NCBI RefSeq assembly: GCF_027943255.1
Contig: NW_026562179.1
Span: forward strand, 5,210,501 to 5,274,500
Length of the DNA stretch: 64,000 nt
Reading direction: 5' to 3'
DNA from: Anastrepha obliqua
Lineage: Eukaryota > Arthropoda > Insecta > Diptera > Tephritidae
A program made the position numbers and the translations under genes. The notes under the pieces were generated by a model. The model was not told the DNA's origin, searched no databases, and worked only from the letters and a program-made list of their open reading frames with translations. How positions within the stretch are numbered: position 1 is the stretch's first letter; each line of letters opens with the position of its first letter. Below are positions 20,975 through 31,968 of this stretch, in pieces.

Positions 20975-21736
20975 GGGGACGACCTCGAAAGATATATCAA
21001 AAGGCGGTCTGTACGAATTACGGTGTGTAAGAATCGAGCTCTGATTTCCAAGATTGTGAATATGTTAATAAGGGAAGTAGCTGTTGATAATGAGTACATA
21101 GCACAGATTTCGAATTAAACATGAGACATCGTAGACCGACCTATCAAGCGAAAAATTTTTGGCAGTCGTTTTGTTTTTCGAACGAAAGACGGCAACAAGA
21201 AGAAAGCGCGTCTCGTAGCAAAAGGGTGCGCGCAACGTCCAGGAGAGGATATCAATGTCACATATTCACCAGTCACGCGATTGATATCAAATGGATGTCA
21301 TCACCGCTTATTTGAATGGCGATCTAGATGAAAACGTTTATATGCAAATAGCAGAATATATTATGGAAGTTATCCTCAAACAAGTCATAACAGGAAAGAC
21401 TCCGGATACAGCTGATAAAAAAAGAAAGTAAAATTCGAGCTATAGCAGAAAAATGGTTGACAGCTTTATCCGAAAACTCAAACCCTGTATGCTAAATGCG
21501 AAAATCGCTTTATGGCTTAAGACAATCTGGTTTTCAGTGGTTCCAGAAATTGAGCTCTAAGCTTCGTGAAATGGGATTTCATTCATCTAAATGTGATCCA
21601 TGCCTTTTTATTATTCGTAAGAATTCGAGCCTTGCGCTGATTACCGTTCATTTGGACGATTTTTTAATAGCTACAAATATTCAGTCGCTCTTAATTGAAA
21701 TCAAACAAAGCTTGCGGCGTTGAGATGAAGGACAAC
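20975..21736 (+). pseudogene. copia reverse transcriptase, first part
   Basis: After the piggyBac TTAA the text resumes with RGRPRKIYQK, then KDGNKKKARLVAKG-like and SPVTRLI-like pieces in shifting frames. The open stretch 21496-21723 (YGLRQSGFQWFQKLSSKLRE, GFHSSKCDPCLFI, LITVHLDDFLIAT) follows. The catalytic YVDD of copia RT reads HLDD here, so the first residue is changed. It is cut at 21736-21744 by the hAT-like insertion and resumes at 27004. Confidence 0.8.
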
Positions 21737-22240
21737 TAGTTTAGTAGGGTGGATCGAAAGTTGTTTGGAGAATCTATTTTCTTGAAATTTTTATTTCGGC
21801 CTATGCGGGAAAGTTGCCTCATATGTCATGCCAAAATTTTAAGCGCGAATACTGCCACACGTCCTTCAAACTTCTTTCAAATGAGTAAAATTCTTACATA
21901 ATTGCAAAGAACTTCGAGTGTGTTCATATTAATTACAAAAACAATTTTATACCAACCTTTTTAAGCTTTTTATGTGTGAAAAAGTCTACAAACGGCATTT
22001 TTGCCTATTTTCAATATTAAGCGAAATATATTGAAAAATATGAAAATTCAACTGCCTTTTAATACAAAGAACCTTTATATTCAAGTCAAGAAATCAATAA
22101 CAATTCCTAAATATTTATCAAAAAAGAAATAAGTGTAACAAAATATAACATTTCAAACATTTCTTTTATTCAAATTCATTTCAAATTGTATCAAATTTAA
22201 TTTTTAAGCATTAATATTAAAATTAGTCTTTACAAACTCT

Positions 22241-24356
22241 TTAATCTTTTTTAGAGTTAAATTTTGGCATGACTTTACGAGATTCCAATCGCACTCTAAT
22301 AAATTCATCTCTACTAGTTTCTCCACAAACAGCTCCACATGATTCAGTTACCAGTTTAACACATCTTTCTGTGGCTTGAGTGTGGCATGGGTACTTTTTT
22401 ACCGTCGACAAAATTAGCGCATCCATTTTTGGGGTGATTGTTTGCATTCATTAAGTACATCTGTGCTTATTCTCGTTAGGAGTGGTGCTCATTCCAGTTA
22501 ATAAATTTCGTGTAGTCTTTCGCACTAAAATTAAATTTTAGTATTTTAAAAAATCTTATGCTTACACCGGGTGTTTCTCTACTCTTAATTATTTTTTCTA
22601 ACGCCAAAACCTTCACGTCCATTCTTTCATCAGCCAACATTGCCAACAACATGTTCTCCGGATGTCCGAAAAAAAACATTTCTTTGAATTACAGAGTCCA
22701 TTATCTTATTTAGGTTTTCTGGTAGATATCTCGATCGGACTATAGTTGAATGTAAATGTTTTGACCCATATATGGGAATTGGTTTAGTTTTAATTTAAAA
22801 CCAAATTGGAACATAAACTTTTACAACAAAATGAACTAACATCATAAGGTTTTCTGAAGGATTATTGGAGAATTATTAGAATATTATTAATATTCTATTC
22901 GCCATAGTAAGCCACCTGGAATGAACAATTTTTCTTGGGTTTTTCTTGTTTAAGCTGTCGTTGCAATGTCCACTTATAATAGCACTACAAATATCAAATA
23001 GGTATTTGTGATCCGTTCTAAAATCATTTTCACTGGATATATCTAGTAGTGTGAATATAATTGGTTCTTTATTGACCAAAGAAAGCTTCTCACAATCCTT
23101 CAATGTTTTCCCTATTTCACCGTTAAATCTTTTTGATCCAGACGTAGAGCCATCAATGTATTCAAACAAAAGTCTAAGCGGTAAGGGTTTTTGAAGACTT
23201 TCTTCCAAATATCGTATTACTCCTCCTTTAAATCCTGAGTTCAAAACAGTTCCATCACATACAACCGCAACCATGTTATTGTTATCAACGCTTTTTCTAT
23301 CTAAAAATTCTTTAATTTTCATACTCACCATTTTTGCTTTTCCGCTTTCTATTGTAATACGCCCAAAATACTCCGAGTTCGGTTCCTTTACTAAACTTAT
23401 GTGCTCCTCTATATTAATTTTTCTAAAACCTTCAACCAGTGTATAAGTTTTGTCCTTTCTCCCATCAAAAAAAAGTGCAAATGGTCCCGAGATTAACAAA
23501 GGCGTATTACTTAAAATATTTCTCTGTACAGTACGGGAACGCCTTATTTTATTTCTGTTAATAACATTAATTAAATCGTCTTTCGTTACTAATCCAACGT
23601 CTTGTAGCTGTCACGAGAGCTGCTGCAGCTGTATCTGATATACCGTATCTGTCAGCTGTATTAGCTACGGTAGCCATGGAAGCAATTTTTAATTGTTTTG
23701 GCAATGCAATCTCCTCCAAAGCTTCTGACGATTTTACTGGTATAGGTTCTGAAGGAATTTCCATTTCATTATTCTGGTTACCAGAGAAAGTTGGTTCATC
23801 GATTTTTTTTATTGTGACTTTCTTCTTTCTTCCTTTTCCTTTTTTTCTTGAACTTCATGGAATTCTTCATTTCTGTGCCACCAACTTCCATTTTCCTTAC
23901 TGTGCGCTGGTCAGACAAAAATAATCTTTCAAGAATTGGTACTTTTTCTGGTATCGCACACCTACATGAATCAAAGTTCTCCCATTTACATGACGCAATA
24001 TCGAAAAGAAATTGAGCTTCCTTTCCAAAATTTTCAATTTTCTCTTAATAAGAATTTTGGTCCTTTCTAGATTTGTACGGTTTGAGTAAAGTACGGTATT
24101 TATCATGATACTGTTTTATTTTTCGAACAATTGATCGAGGCTCTATTGTAGGAATCGAAGCTGACTTCCAAGTATCCAATAAATTTTGAGATACCTCCAC
24201 GGAAGTGTCACTTGCAAGATTTTTAAATTGATTTTTCTTATTTTTACTAATCCACAAATAACATAGAATTACATCTTCGTAACTTGGTAAAACATTAGGT
24301 TTAAACACCCGTCCACATCCAAATAATGGACATAATAATTCACTACGTAAAGCCAT
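22241..24356 (-). pseudogene. transposase-like gene of the long-TIR element
   Basis: Starts at ATG 24354-24356 (MALRSELLCPLFGCGRVFKP). Pieces in order: IPTIEPRSIVRKIKQYHDKY, FDIASCKWENFDSCRC (cysteine-rich), ISDTAAAALVTA, then 22876-23499 with ALFFDGRKDKT, EEHISLVKEPNSEY, AVVCDGTVLNSGFKGGVIRY and the HSRWLTMANRIL end. After that come FFGHPENMLLAMLADERMDV and CHTQATERCVKLVTES to the stop. I know this conserved set from insect and cnidarian transposon proteins annotated only as uncharacterised. Frameshifts lie at about 24045, 23570 and 22876-22679. Between SLQKP and LPLRLLFEYI relatives have about a dozen more residues (the LHANEL-type segment), so there is an in-frame deletion too. Confidence 0.65.
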
Positions 24357-24358
24357 AA

Positions 24359-26048
24359 TCTTCTATATATATAAAAGAAAGTCATGTTGGTTATACTATT
24401 TATAACTCGAGAACGGCTGAACCGATTTGGCTGAAAATTGGTGGAGAGGTAGCTTAAAACCAGGAGACGGGCATAGGATACTTTTTATCCCATTCGAACG
24501 CGTCTCCGTGAAGTCACTATAAAATGTGGTATAACAAAAACGCATCTGATATGGAATAACAAAACGCAAATGACAGCTAAACGTAATTTTGTCTATGGTT
24601 AAGTAGAAAATTTGATAATATAAATTTTGTCCGAAATATATAATCACAGTAATTTTTATTCTCTTTGAATCATCATTATCAATGCCGCGACCAAGACGAT
24701 CGAATCTTTCCCGACAAAGCCGTAATGCAAGAAGGATACGAAACATTGCGAATGAAACGACTGAAGGAGCACAAGGAATTGCCCGTGAAGACCGCCGCGT
24801 TAGTATGGCTCGACTTCGTGCTTCTCAATCACAAGAGCGAAGCGAGGCAACCCGTGAAACGGCTTGGTTGGCAATGCGAAATCGTCGAGCGAATAACAGA
24901 GGTCAACAAATAGATCATTTTCGACGCACAAGAAGAGAATTATCAAGTGCTGATTTGAATCGAGCAGCGTTTCGATATGATTGCAACACTGATTACTGCT
25001 TGCCTCCTAGCGTTTGCATTGGGCCAATGAACGTTGCTTGCGAGTATTGTGGCGCATTGAAATTTTCCGGAGAAACGCCCGGACTGTGCTGCCTTAGTGG
25101 AAGAGTGAAATTGCCATTATTCCCATGTGAAGAAACTACAAAGAAAGTTAGCTCGATGAATTATTATTAAATGCTGACAACTATTTGCTGTGGTTTCGGC
25201 GATTGTTTCATAATATTGGTCGATTAACTATTCTGCCGGCGACATACATAGGTAGTCCACGTCATATGCATGAATATGAGCAAGATGCAATGACATATGT
25301 TCGTCCTAAGGCAGGCCAAATCTCTTTATTACTTTTACCTGTAATCCAAAATGGATAGAAATTGTTCAATGGCTGCTTCCCGGACAAACATAAAGTGATC
25401 GACACGACATCACAGCACGTGTATTCAAACAAAAAATGCAGTCCCTGATGAACTACATGGTTAAACAACGCGTCTTTGGAGATACTGGATGCTGGATGTA
25501 TTCAATCGAGATTACTGATCACGAAGCCGACCCAGACCTATATGATGTTGTAATTACAAATATGATTCATGAACCGTGTGGCGCCATTAATCCCCAATCA
25601 CCTTGCATGGTCGACGGCAACTGTTCCAAACGATATCCACGGAAATTAACGGCGGAGACTGTTACTGACAAAGATGGTTTTCCACTGTATCGCCGTCGGT
25701 CACCCGATGATAACGGTCGAACTATCACAACAAAAGTGAAAATAATGGATTTCGTCGTTCAACAACAGTTGGATTGTTCCATATTCGCCACTTATTTCCA
25801 AAACGTTCAAGGCACAACGTTGAGTATAGCAATTCATACATTTGCAAATATGTCACGAGAGGCAGCGATATGGCGGTTTTTGGCATCCAATCCTTCAATA
25901 CCAACGATGAAATTGCGCGCTATTTGGTCGTTATGTGAACTGCAATGAAGCGATTTGGCGTAAATTCGCATTCCCTATTCACAAACGTCATCCTACTGTT
26001 GTGCATTTGTGCCTCTAGGGCGGAACAAAGTTCGCCGGGTCAGCTAGT
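24359..26048 (+). mobile_element. Helitron, internally deleted
   Basis: 5' end TCTTCTATATATATAAAAG at 24359. The 3' end has the hairpin GGCGGAACAAAGTTCGCC, then GGGTCAGCTAG at 26048. The host bases are A before and T after, the classic A|T Helitron target with no duplication. Coding fragments of the Rep/helicase protein are inside. It sits two bases upstream of the hAT-like transposase ATG, separating that gene from its promoter side. Confidence 0.88.
24682..25948 (+). pseudogene. Helitron Rep/helicase N-terminal fragments
   Basis: 24682-25170 reads MPRPRRSNLSRQSRNARRIR, then RELSSADLNRAAFRYDCNTD, and the zinc-finger stretch CEYCGALKFSGETPGLCC. This is the N-terminus of animal RepHel proteins. 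The text then jumps by deletion to TILPATYIGSPRHMHEYEQD and ITAR-like pieces at 25180-25420. 25436-25948 has QSLMNYMVKQRVFGDTGCWM, NPQSPCMVDGNCSKRYPRKL and RRRSPDDNGRTI. The HUH replication-initiator motif and all helicase motifs are absent, so it is non-autonomous. Confidence 0.85.
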
Positions 26049-26160
26049 AGATATATAGTATATGAGAACAAGCTAATTATTTTAAATTTTATATCTTATA
26101 TAAGTAGAACAACTTTGTTATTATTATTACGAGTACTTTTTTAATTTAACGTGTTGACTT

Positions 26161-26449
26161 CATAGAAAAAACGAGGGATAGATTTCAGTTGGATAGTGGA
26201 TAGTCGATAGTCGATAGAATTATCACTAAAGGATATATTTGTAATAACTAAGAATTTGACAGCCCATGCGAGGCTGCGTTTGAGAACACACTTATAGCAG
26301 AGATGGGACACCGATCCAGTGATGTGAGAGCTCCCTAATGCTCGGTAACTTTTTCACCGCATTCCCTCCCTGCTCGTTTGGCCTGTTAAATTATTTAGTT
26401 ACAAATCTATCCTCTATCCCACAGAAATCTATCCCTCGTTTTTTCTGTG
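26161..26449. mobile_element. MITE, about 290 bp
   Basis: Terminal inverted repeats of about 40 bp: CATAGAAAAAACGAGGGATA at 26161, complement of CGAGGG-containing CTCGTTTTTTCTGTG ending 26449. Inside is a GGATAGTGGATAGTCGATAG run. No coding capacity. A target duplication is not clear; CA(T/C)AG ends are compatible with P- or hAT-type families, which I cannot settle. Confidence 0.65.
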
Positions 26450-27003
26450 TTTTTTTTATGTCTCTACTTAGAGATCTAAGATTCTTAAGATATTCTTTAA
26501 TTAGCGTGAGGATACTTTGTCATGTGATAATAATTAAAAGTTGATAATAAAAGCTTTACAAACTTTGAATGATTCGACATTCAAAAAAGTGTGTTTGATT
26601 TGCGTTTAAAAGAATGTAAAAAAGTTTAAAGTTTACACCAAGCTAATTTTTATGAAATTTGCGTAATCAAGGGCTCGGTATATAAATTTCATTATTTTTC
26701 AATATATTTCGCTAAATATTGAAAATAGAGACAAATGTCGTTTGTAGAGTTTTTCACACAAAAATAGCTTGACAAGGTTGGTATAAAATTGTTTTTGTAA
26801 TATGAACACAATCGAAGTTCTTTGCAACTATGTAAGAATTTTACTCATTTGAAAGAATTTTGAAGGACGTGTCGCAGTATTCGCGCTCAAAATTTTGGCA
26901 TGACTCCATATAAGCATTTGATTGTCTTTATATAAGTCAACTTTCCCGCATAGGCCGAAATAAAAATTAAAAAAAAATGTTTTTAATCCAACCTATTGTT
27001 TAG

Positions 27004-27775
27004 GTATAGAATTTCGCCAAGGTCTCAAATAGCGCAGAGTGTTTCTAAATGAATACTCACGTGTATGCAGAACAAATTTTAAAACGCTTTCAAATGGAGG
27101 ACTGCAAACCAACTCCACTAGAATTCAATACTAAATTAGAAAAACCCGCGGTACGTGATGAAACAGAAATGAAAATATATCCATATCAGAAATTAATTGG
27201 TGCCTTATTATACTTGGCTGTAACAACGCGTCCTGACTTGGCTTTCAGCATTTATTTTAGCCAGTTCAAATTCTAACTACAACGAACCTCATTGGAAGGC
27301 AGCTACACGCGTTTTAAGGTACTTGAAAAGTACAATAAATTACGGTATATTCTACGAAGAATCAATTGCAAAATTGCATGCAGTTACTGATGCGGATTGG
27401 AGCGCGAATATGGCTGATAGGTGATCGTATTCTGGTTTCACCTTTATACTAGCAAGAGCAGCAATATCATGGTAGGCACGCAAACAGAGGACTGTTTTAT
27501 TGTCGAACACTGAATCCTACTATATGGCTTTATCTGAAGGGACAAGAGAGGCTCTATACCTGCGTAACCTGCTAAATCGGAAATCGGATAGCTCGATTAT
27601 GATCTACAATAGCAGTCAAAGTGCACAAAGGTTAGTGCCCAGCAGCGCTTATCACTCGCATACCAACTATAGATGTACGCCACCAACTGAAGAAATGCCT
27701 GCAGATGTACTCACATCATGGCCATTAGCATGGCTGACGCTAATTGATTGTTGCCGCATCCGAAATTCTTCGAGA
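27004..27775 (+). pseudogene. copia reverse transcriptase end and RNase H
   Basis: Resumes at LGIEFRQGL, then 27049-27276 AEQILKRFQMEDCKPTPLEF, YPYQKLIGALLYLAVTTRPD, and in the next frame AATRVLRYLKSTINYGIFY. RNase H follows (VTDADWSANMADR with acidic residue; RTVLLSNTESYYMALSEGTR at about 27500; NLLNRKS). The end (PTEEMPADVLT) is typical of copia. Stops and one frameshift at about 27272. Confidence 0.85.
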
Positions 27776-27780
27776 GGGGG
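27768..27780 (+). other. copia polypurine tract
   Basis: GAGAGGGGG directly precedes the 3' LTR TGTCGG. Confidence 0.7.
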
Positions 27781-27894
27781 TGTCGGACAATGCAACAGTA
27801 TGAAACAATTTCATTTTACTTATATGCATGTAATTTTCTGCACTTCCGTTTTTTTTTTATATTTTTTCTTCTTGATTAAGGCGTGCTCTCAACA
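27781..27894 (+). repeat. copia 3' LTR
   Basis: TGTCGGACAATGCAACAGTA at the start and CTCAACA at the end, both matching the 5' LTR with several substitutions; the middle is deleted relative to the 5' LTR. AACAT (27895-27899) is the right target copy. Confidence 0.82.
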
Positions 27895-28379
27895 AACATA
27901 AAAATGGAATTCGCAATAGATAAATGCAAAAACACACACATTACATGGAAAAAACTCAGCTCTGGTGGCTTTAGATTCGTTCAGGTTAATGAAGTTTGGT
28001 TAGGTTGATTTTAGTTACGAATTTCCTGTAAGGTTATGTTATTTTGTGTTATGCTAGGTAAAGATACGTTACGTTTATTTGTAGATGTTTTGAATCGATT
28101 ACACTAGAAGTACAATGCAATCGGTTCAATTGTGTTACGTAGGGTTCTATATATTTAGTGAAGTGAGATTAGGATAAGTTATTCAAGGTTACGTCGAGTT
28201 TGGATAGGTTGGTATTGCAAACTAATCAAAATGACTTCCTTTTGCAATGCAAAAAAGCAGCACAATGGGTTTGATTGTCTCACCTTGTGTACAGTTGGAT
28301 TGATTTCGATAACATTAGGTTAGGTGAGGTTTAGTTAGGTAATACTACGTCCGCTTAAGTCAGAAAATTCCAGATACGA
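27895..28379. other. no gene; degenerate GGTTAGGT-rich stretch
   Basis: No coding similarity. From about 27985 to 28345 many variants of GGTTAGGT, GGTTACGT and GGTTATGT occur at irregular spacing, not as a clean array. Confidence 0.5.
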
Positions 28380-28766
28380 ACTAAGAGGGAAGCTCCATAT
28401 GGGGATTGGCTAGTCATCCATCTGCTTTACGGCGTACTTGGTGGCAATCCAATCACCATGCGAAGATCACCGTACCAACGAAGATCCCTTTGCCATCCCC
28501 AAACCCCTTTCATCCCGTTATTTCTTCTGCTTCCCACCCCCTAGTCCAGGGTGTTATGCGACACCGTGCCTATTGGATGGTTTTTAGCCAGGGGGTTCAC
28601 CAGACCGGCTGTATTTCAACTGCGCCTTCCTAACACCGGGCCGCCTTAGGAAGTAACTGTGGCCTTGTCACGGTATGGGGCGCTGCCGTGGTGGACCGTT
28701 TGAATTCCCCGTTATTTAAATAGACTACTGCGCTCGCCTCGTCGAGCAGGTGGTCGTACGAAAAAG

Positions 28767-29569
28767 ATGAATACAAATAACAATTTAGGCGACAAAACTT
28801 CCATTGTAGCGGGAGCAGACTACAGTGGTCGTAATGCTACCTCCAAACACACACGTAACGCTCTTCATCGCGGAGAGGCCGTTGTCCACGAAGACTTGGA
28901 CCACGGATCCTCCACAGCTGAGAAAGAGGCTCTTCTGCGTTCTCCGGCTGGGTCCAATGGTGCTGCTTCAGATAGCAAGAACAGACAAAGGATCACAAGC
29001 ACGAGATGGCTAAACCGAAAAACGGAGACGAAAGACCTACGCCGTCGAAAGCAGCGGCAGCGGCCAGTGAAACTGCCAAGAGGCACCTCATAGTGGCACT
29101 CACTGACCGTAGTGACCAGCTACGGCGAATGTCGCAGGAGCGGTGGAAGGTAGTGGAAATGAAGCTACTGGAAACCCTATTTACGAAAATGGACGCAGAG
29201 CCGAACGGACCCATGCCAGCATTCGGCGGAGCAGGGTGGTTCGGCGGCGTCAAGATTATAAAACGTAAGGATGACCCCACGCTCACATGGCTAAAGAAAG
29301 CAGTAAAAACGCTTCAAGGACTGTGGGAAGGGGCATCACTAGAAATTGTTGATCGCAGCTGCATTCCCTCAATACCAATTCCGCGAGTGGTAAAACCGGA
29401 AAATGCACTGCGACTACTACAAAGACAGAACACAGACGTTCCAACAGACAACTGGAAAGTGTTGAGCGTAGCAAAACCAGCAACTGCTGATGGACGCCAA
29501 GACTACATTATCCAAATCAACAAGCCGGCAGAGGACCTGCTTTACGCGCGATTAGGGAGGATGGCTTGA
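28767..29569 (+). pseudogene. LOA-type ORF1 protein
   Basis: Two overlapping frames: 28767-29093 (start MNTNNNLGDKTSIVAGADYS) and 29006-29569 (MAKPKNGDERPTPSKAAAAA ... WLKKAVKTLQGLWEGASLEI, IPRVVKPENALRLLQRQNTD, ending RLGRMA-stop and continuing past it as VGRVHLSFKKRN). The second half matches the DUF4780-type domain seen in LOA-clade ORF1 proteins, presumed RNA-binding. The frame change near 29010 and the stop at 29567-29569 break it. Confidence 0.65.
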
Positions 29570-30099
29570 GGAGTTGGTAGAGTGCACCTTAGCTTCAAAA
29601 AGCGCAACCCGGCAGATGACAATCACAACACGCTCGTTGCGGGAAGGTGGAAAAAGATCTCGACTTAGAAGAGATCCTGGAAGCCTCTCTCAATATACAG
29701 GAAGTGGAGAAAGGTGAGCTGGAGGAAATATCCAACCCCGAGAAGGTACTGAGGCCAGATGCTGAAGGTCCTTCAAATAAACCTCCACAACAGTAAGAAC
29801 GCCTCAGCCGAGCTCCTGCTCAACATAGAAGGAGTCGGCTACGGTGTGGACCTAGTCCAGGACCATGGATAGCATAGGGCAACGTAGTCTCCGGTCTAAA
29901 GTCACATAACTACAACACCCACATCCCGATTGCAAAGAATAAGGTAAGAACAGCGATAATGGAAAAAAGTATATGTTCTTATATTGAACATAATCTCTCT
30001 TCAGACGATCTGACAGTCGTGGCGCTGGAAGGCTGCAAGGATGAGACGTTACTCTTTGGGTCTTGCTATATGCCACATTATGAAGAAGCACCACAGATA

Positions 30100-30440
30100 G
30101 AACTTCGAAAGCTGGTAGAAACAGCTGCCAAAAAAACACTCTGGTGATTGGAACTGACGCAAACGCACATCACACGGTCTGGGGTAGCCTAGAAATAGCT
30201 AATAGAGGTGAAGAACCAACATATTTTGGACCAACCTCGAAGAATGTACTTGATTTAACACTTTACACAAGCAAGCATGTTATGGTACAGGAATGGGAAG
30301 TGTTGAGTGGGCTCTCATTCTCTGATCACAGATACATAAGCTTTCAGGTTATATTCCGCTCAAAAGTAAGCCTATATCCTTTAGAAATCCTAAGAATACG
30401 AACTGGGACTTGTATTGGGATATACTATCAAAAACACTAA
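30100..30440 (+). pseudogene. LOA-type apurinic endonuclease domain
   Basis: IGTDANAHHTVWGS (catalytic Asp and Asn in the D-x-N motif), NVLDLTLYT (Asp), then LSGLSFSDHRYISF (the S-D-H catalytic pair) are in the right order and spacing for the C-terminal half of an APE-type endonuclease. This domain nicks the target DNA for reverse transcription. The N-terminal half is scrambled by frameshifts. Confidence 0.75.
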
Positions 30441-30883
30441 TGATACCCCGGAAATATAGGTCACACTTCAAAGCCTTCAAAAGATCCTGCCCCCCACCAC
30501 GTAATAGACGCAAGGTGAAGCCTCCTTGGTGGAACAAGGAATTAGGAGCACAAAGGCGTAGGGTACATGAATTCTATAGGTTAGCCAAAGTTGCTGACAA
30601 TTAGTTCTGTTGGAAGGAGTATAAGGATCTACTAAAAGTATACAAGAAAGAGATACGTAAAGCCAAGAGAGAATCTTGGAAAGACTTCTGTAGCAGTATG
30701 GAAGACACTAACGAAGTGGCTAGACTTAGGAAACTGTTATCCAAGATTTCGTTTATGCCAAGAACAATACGAAAAATGAACAGGGAGTGTACTGAAAGCT
30801 GTGAGGACTCTCTAGGAGACCTGTTCAGAACACATTTTCCAGGGTGTGTGGACATTACAGATCTCGAACCAAGATAAGATATT

Positions 30884-31883
30884 GTGCACGACATCCCGAC
30901 GAACGTCATTACGACCAACAAGATAGAGTGGGCTATACAAAGTTTTGACCCATATAAATCGCCAGGACTGGACGGAATCTTCCCAGCCATGCTCCAAAAG
31001 GTAAGCCATCTTGTGGTACCATGGTTAAGAACGATATTCAGGGGATGCTTTAGGTTCAGCTATGTTCCTGTATTGTGGAGAGAAGCGAGAGTTGTGTTTA
31101 TTGCAAAAGCTGGAAAAAGCAACCCTCTCTACTCGAAGGCATACAGGCCCATTAGTCTGACCTCATTTCTCCTGAAAACGTTAGAGAAGATTTTAGACAC
31201 ATACATTAGAGACACAATTGCGCCGGACGTATTGTCCAAGGCACAGCACGCTTACACTAAAGACAGATCTACTGAAACTGCACTTCACTAACTTGTACTA
31301 AACATAGAAAAGGCGTTAGAATATAAGGAATATGACCTAGGAGTATTTCTAGATATAGCAGGGGCCTTTAACAACGTAGCGAAAGATGCTATTTTAAATA
31401 GCATGGAGTCACTTAGTGTGCAACCCGTTGTTTATCTATGGATAAGGCATAAAGATAAGCGCGGAATGGAACGATATGAGCGTAACCAAATATGCATGCA
31501 GAGGCACTCCGCAAGGTGGGGTACCATCGCCGCTATTATTGTTACATGTAGCAACGGCGGCGCTGGAAATGATTCTCAGCATGCCACCTATTGACCTTAT
31601 GGCCGAAAAACTGGCAGCGAAATCCGCGAGGAGGTTGGTGGCTGCTGGAGTATTCACCTTCAGAACCTTCGGTCACACCTCAATAGGAAAGTGGAGCTCA
31701 GGTTGCACAGACTACATGACTCCGTACTTTAGTTGGGAGAGAATATTTCGCACTACAATTGAAGAGGAGGGATGGCACAAAGGCATGAAGTCTGGCCATA
31801 GAACTTTTCACATCTATACAGCGCTGCTTAGATTCGCCAAAAGCGCTGATATCCCACATGATATCTACTTGAGGTATTCATAG
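30884..31883 (+). pseudogene. LOA-type reverse transcriptase, catalytic motif deleted
   Basis: 30884-31291: SPGLDGIFPAMLQKVSHLVV, VLWREARVVFIAKAGKSN, AYRPISLTSFLLKTLEKIL, DVLSKAQHAYTKDRSTETAL. After a stop comes FLDIAGAFNNV (motif A). Then 31476-31883: YACRGTPQGGVPSPLL (motif B), which is joined directly to LSMPPIDLMAEKLAAKSARR, sequence belonging well after the catalytic F/YADD motif. So a deletion removed motif C and the thumb. It ends in RTFHIYT, approaching the RNase H start. Confidence 0.82.
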
Positions 31884-31968
31884 AGGTTGGTCTCCATCTG
31901 GTATCGCTAGGGACCAAAAGGTCTATGCGTGGCTTGTTGCCAACCAGGCTAACCTAACCTAACCTGAT

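Larger units (their letters stand above)
21745..26995 (-). mobile_element. hAT-like DNA transposon with about 300-bp terminal inverted repeats
   Basis: Ends TAGGGTGGATCGAAAG (left) and TAGGTTGGATTAAAA (right, complement) continue as matching inverted repeats to about 22045 and 26690. Both include TTTATTTCGGCCTATGCGGG and CATGCCAAAATTTT. The flanks are TAGTTTAG (21737-21744) and TTGTTTAG (26996-27003), an 8-bp duplication with one change. The transposase is on the minus strand (22241-24356). A Helitron and a MITE lie inside. The 8-bp duplication and TAGGG end suit hAT; the long TIRs and unusual protein leave the superfamily open. Confidence 0.78.
12740..27894 (+). mobile_element. copia-type LTR retrotransposon, opened by nested insertions
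   Basis: One element from the 5' LTR (12740-12902) to the 3' LTR (27781-27894). Flanks read GACAT and AACAT, a 4/5 match for the 5-bp duplication of copia elements. Own sequence is in blocks: LTR, primer site, gag, protease/integrase to 14564; integrase 15151-15694; connecting region and RT 20975-21736; RT end and RNase H 27004-27780; LTR. Insertions between the blocks are a Harbinger-like element, piggyBac with mariner plus a tandem duplication, and a hAT-like element. Stops throughout; inactive. Confidence 0.88.
28380..31968 (+). mobile_element. LOA-type non-LTR retrotransposon with internal deletion
   Basis: Order on the plus strand: 5' UTR (from about 28380), ORF1 (28767-29569), endonuclease (about 30100-30440), reverse transcriptase (30884-31560) and RNase H-side tail (31560-31883). 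It ends in GGCTAACCTAACCTAACC near 31965, the same terminus as the fragment at 1-769. Frameshifts and stops are many, and an RT deletion removes the catalytic motif. The 5' boundary is approximate. Confidence 0.78.

Noticed and set aside
31945..31968. CCTAACCTAACC as an arthropod-type telomere repeat (TTAGG)
   Set aside because: Only two to three units, and the same tail ends another copy of the same retrotransposon at 769; it is the element's 3' end.
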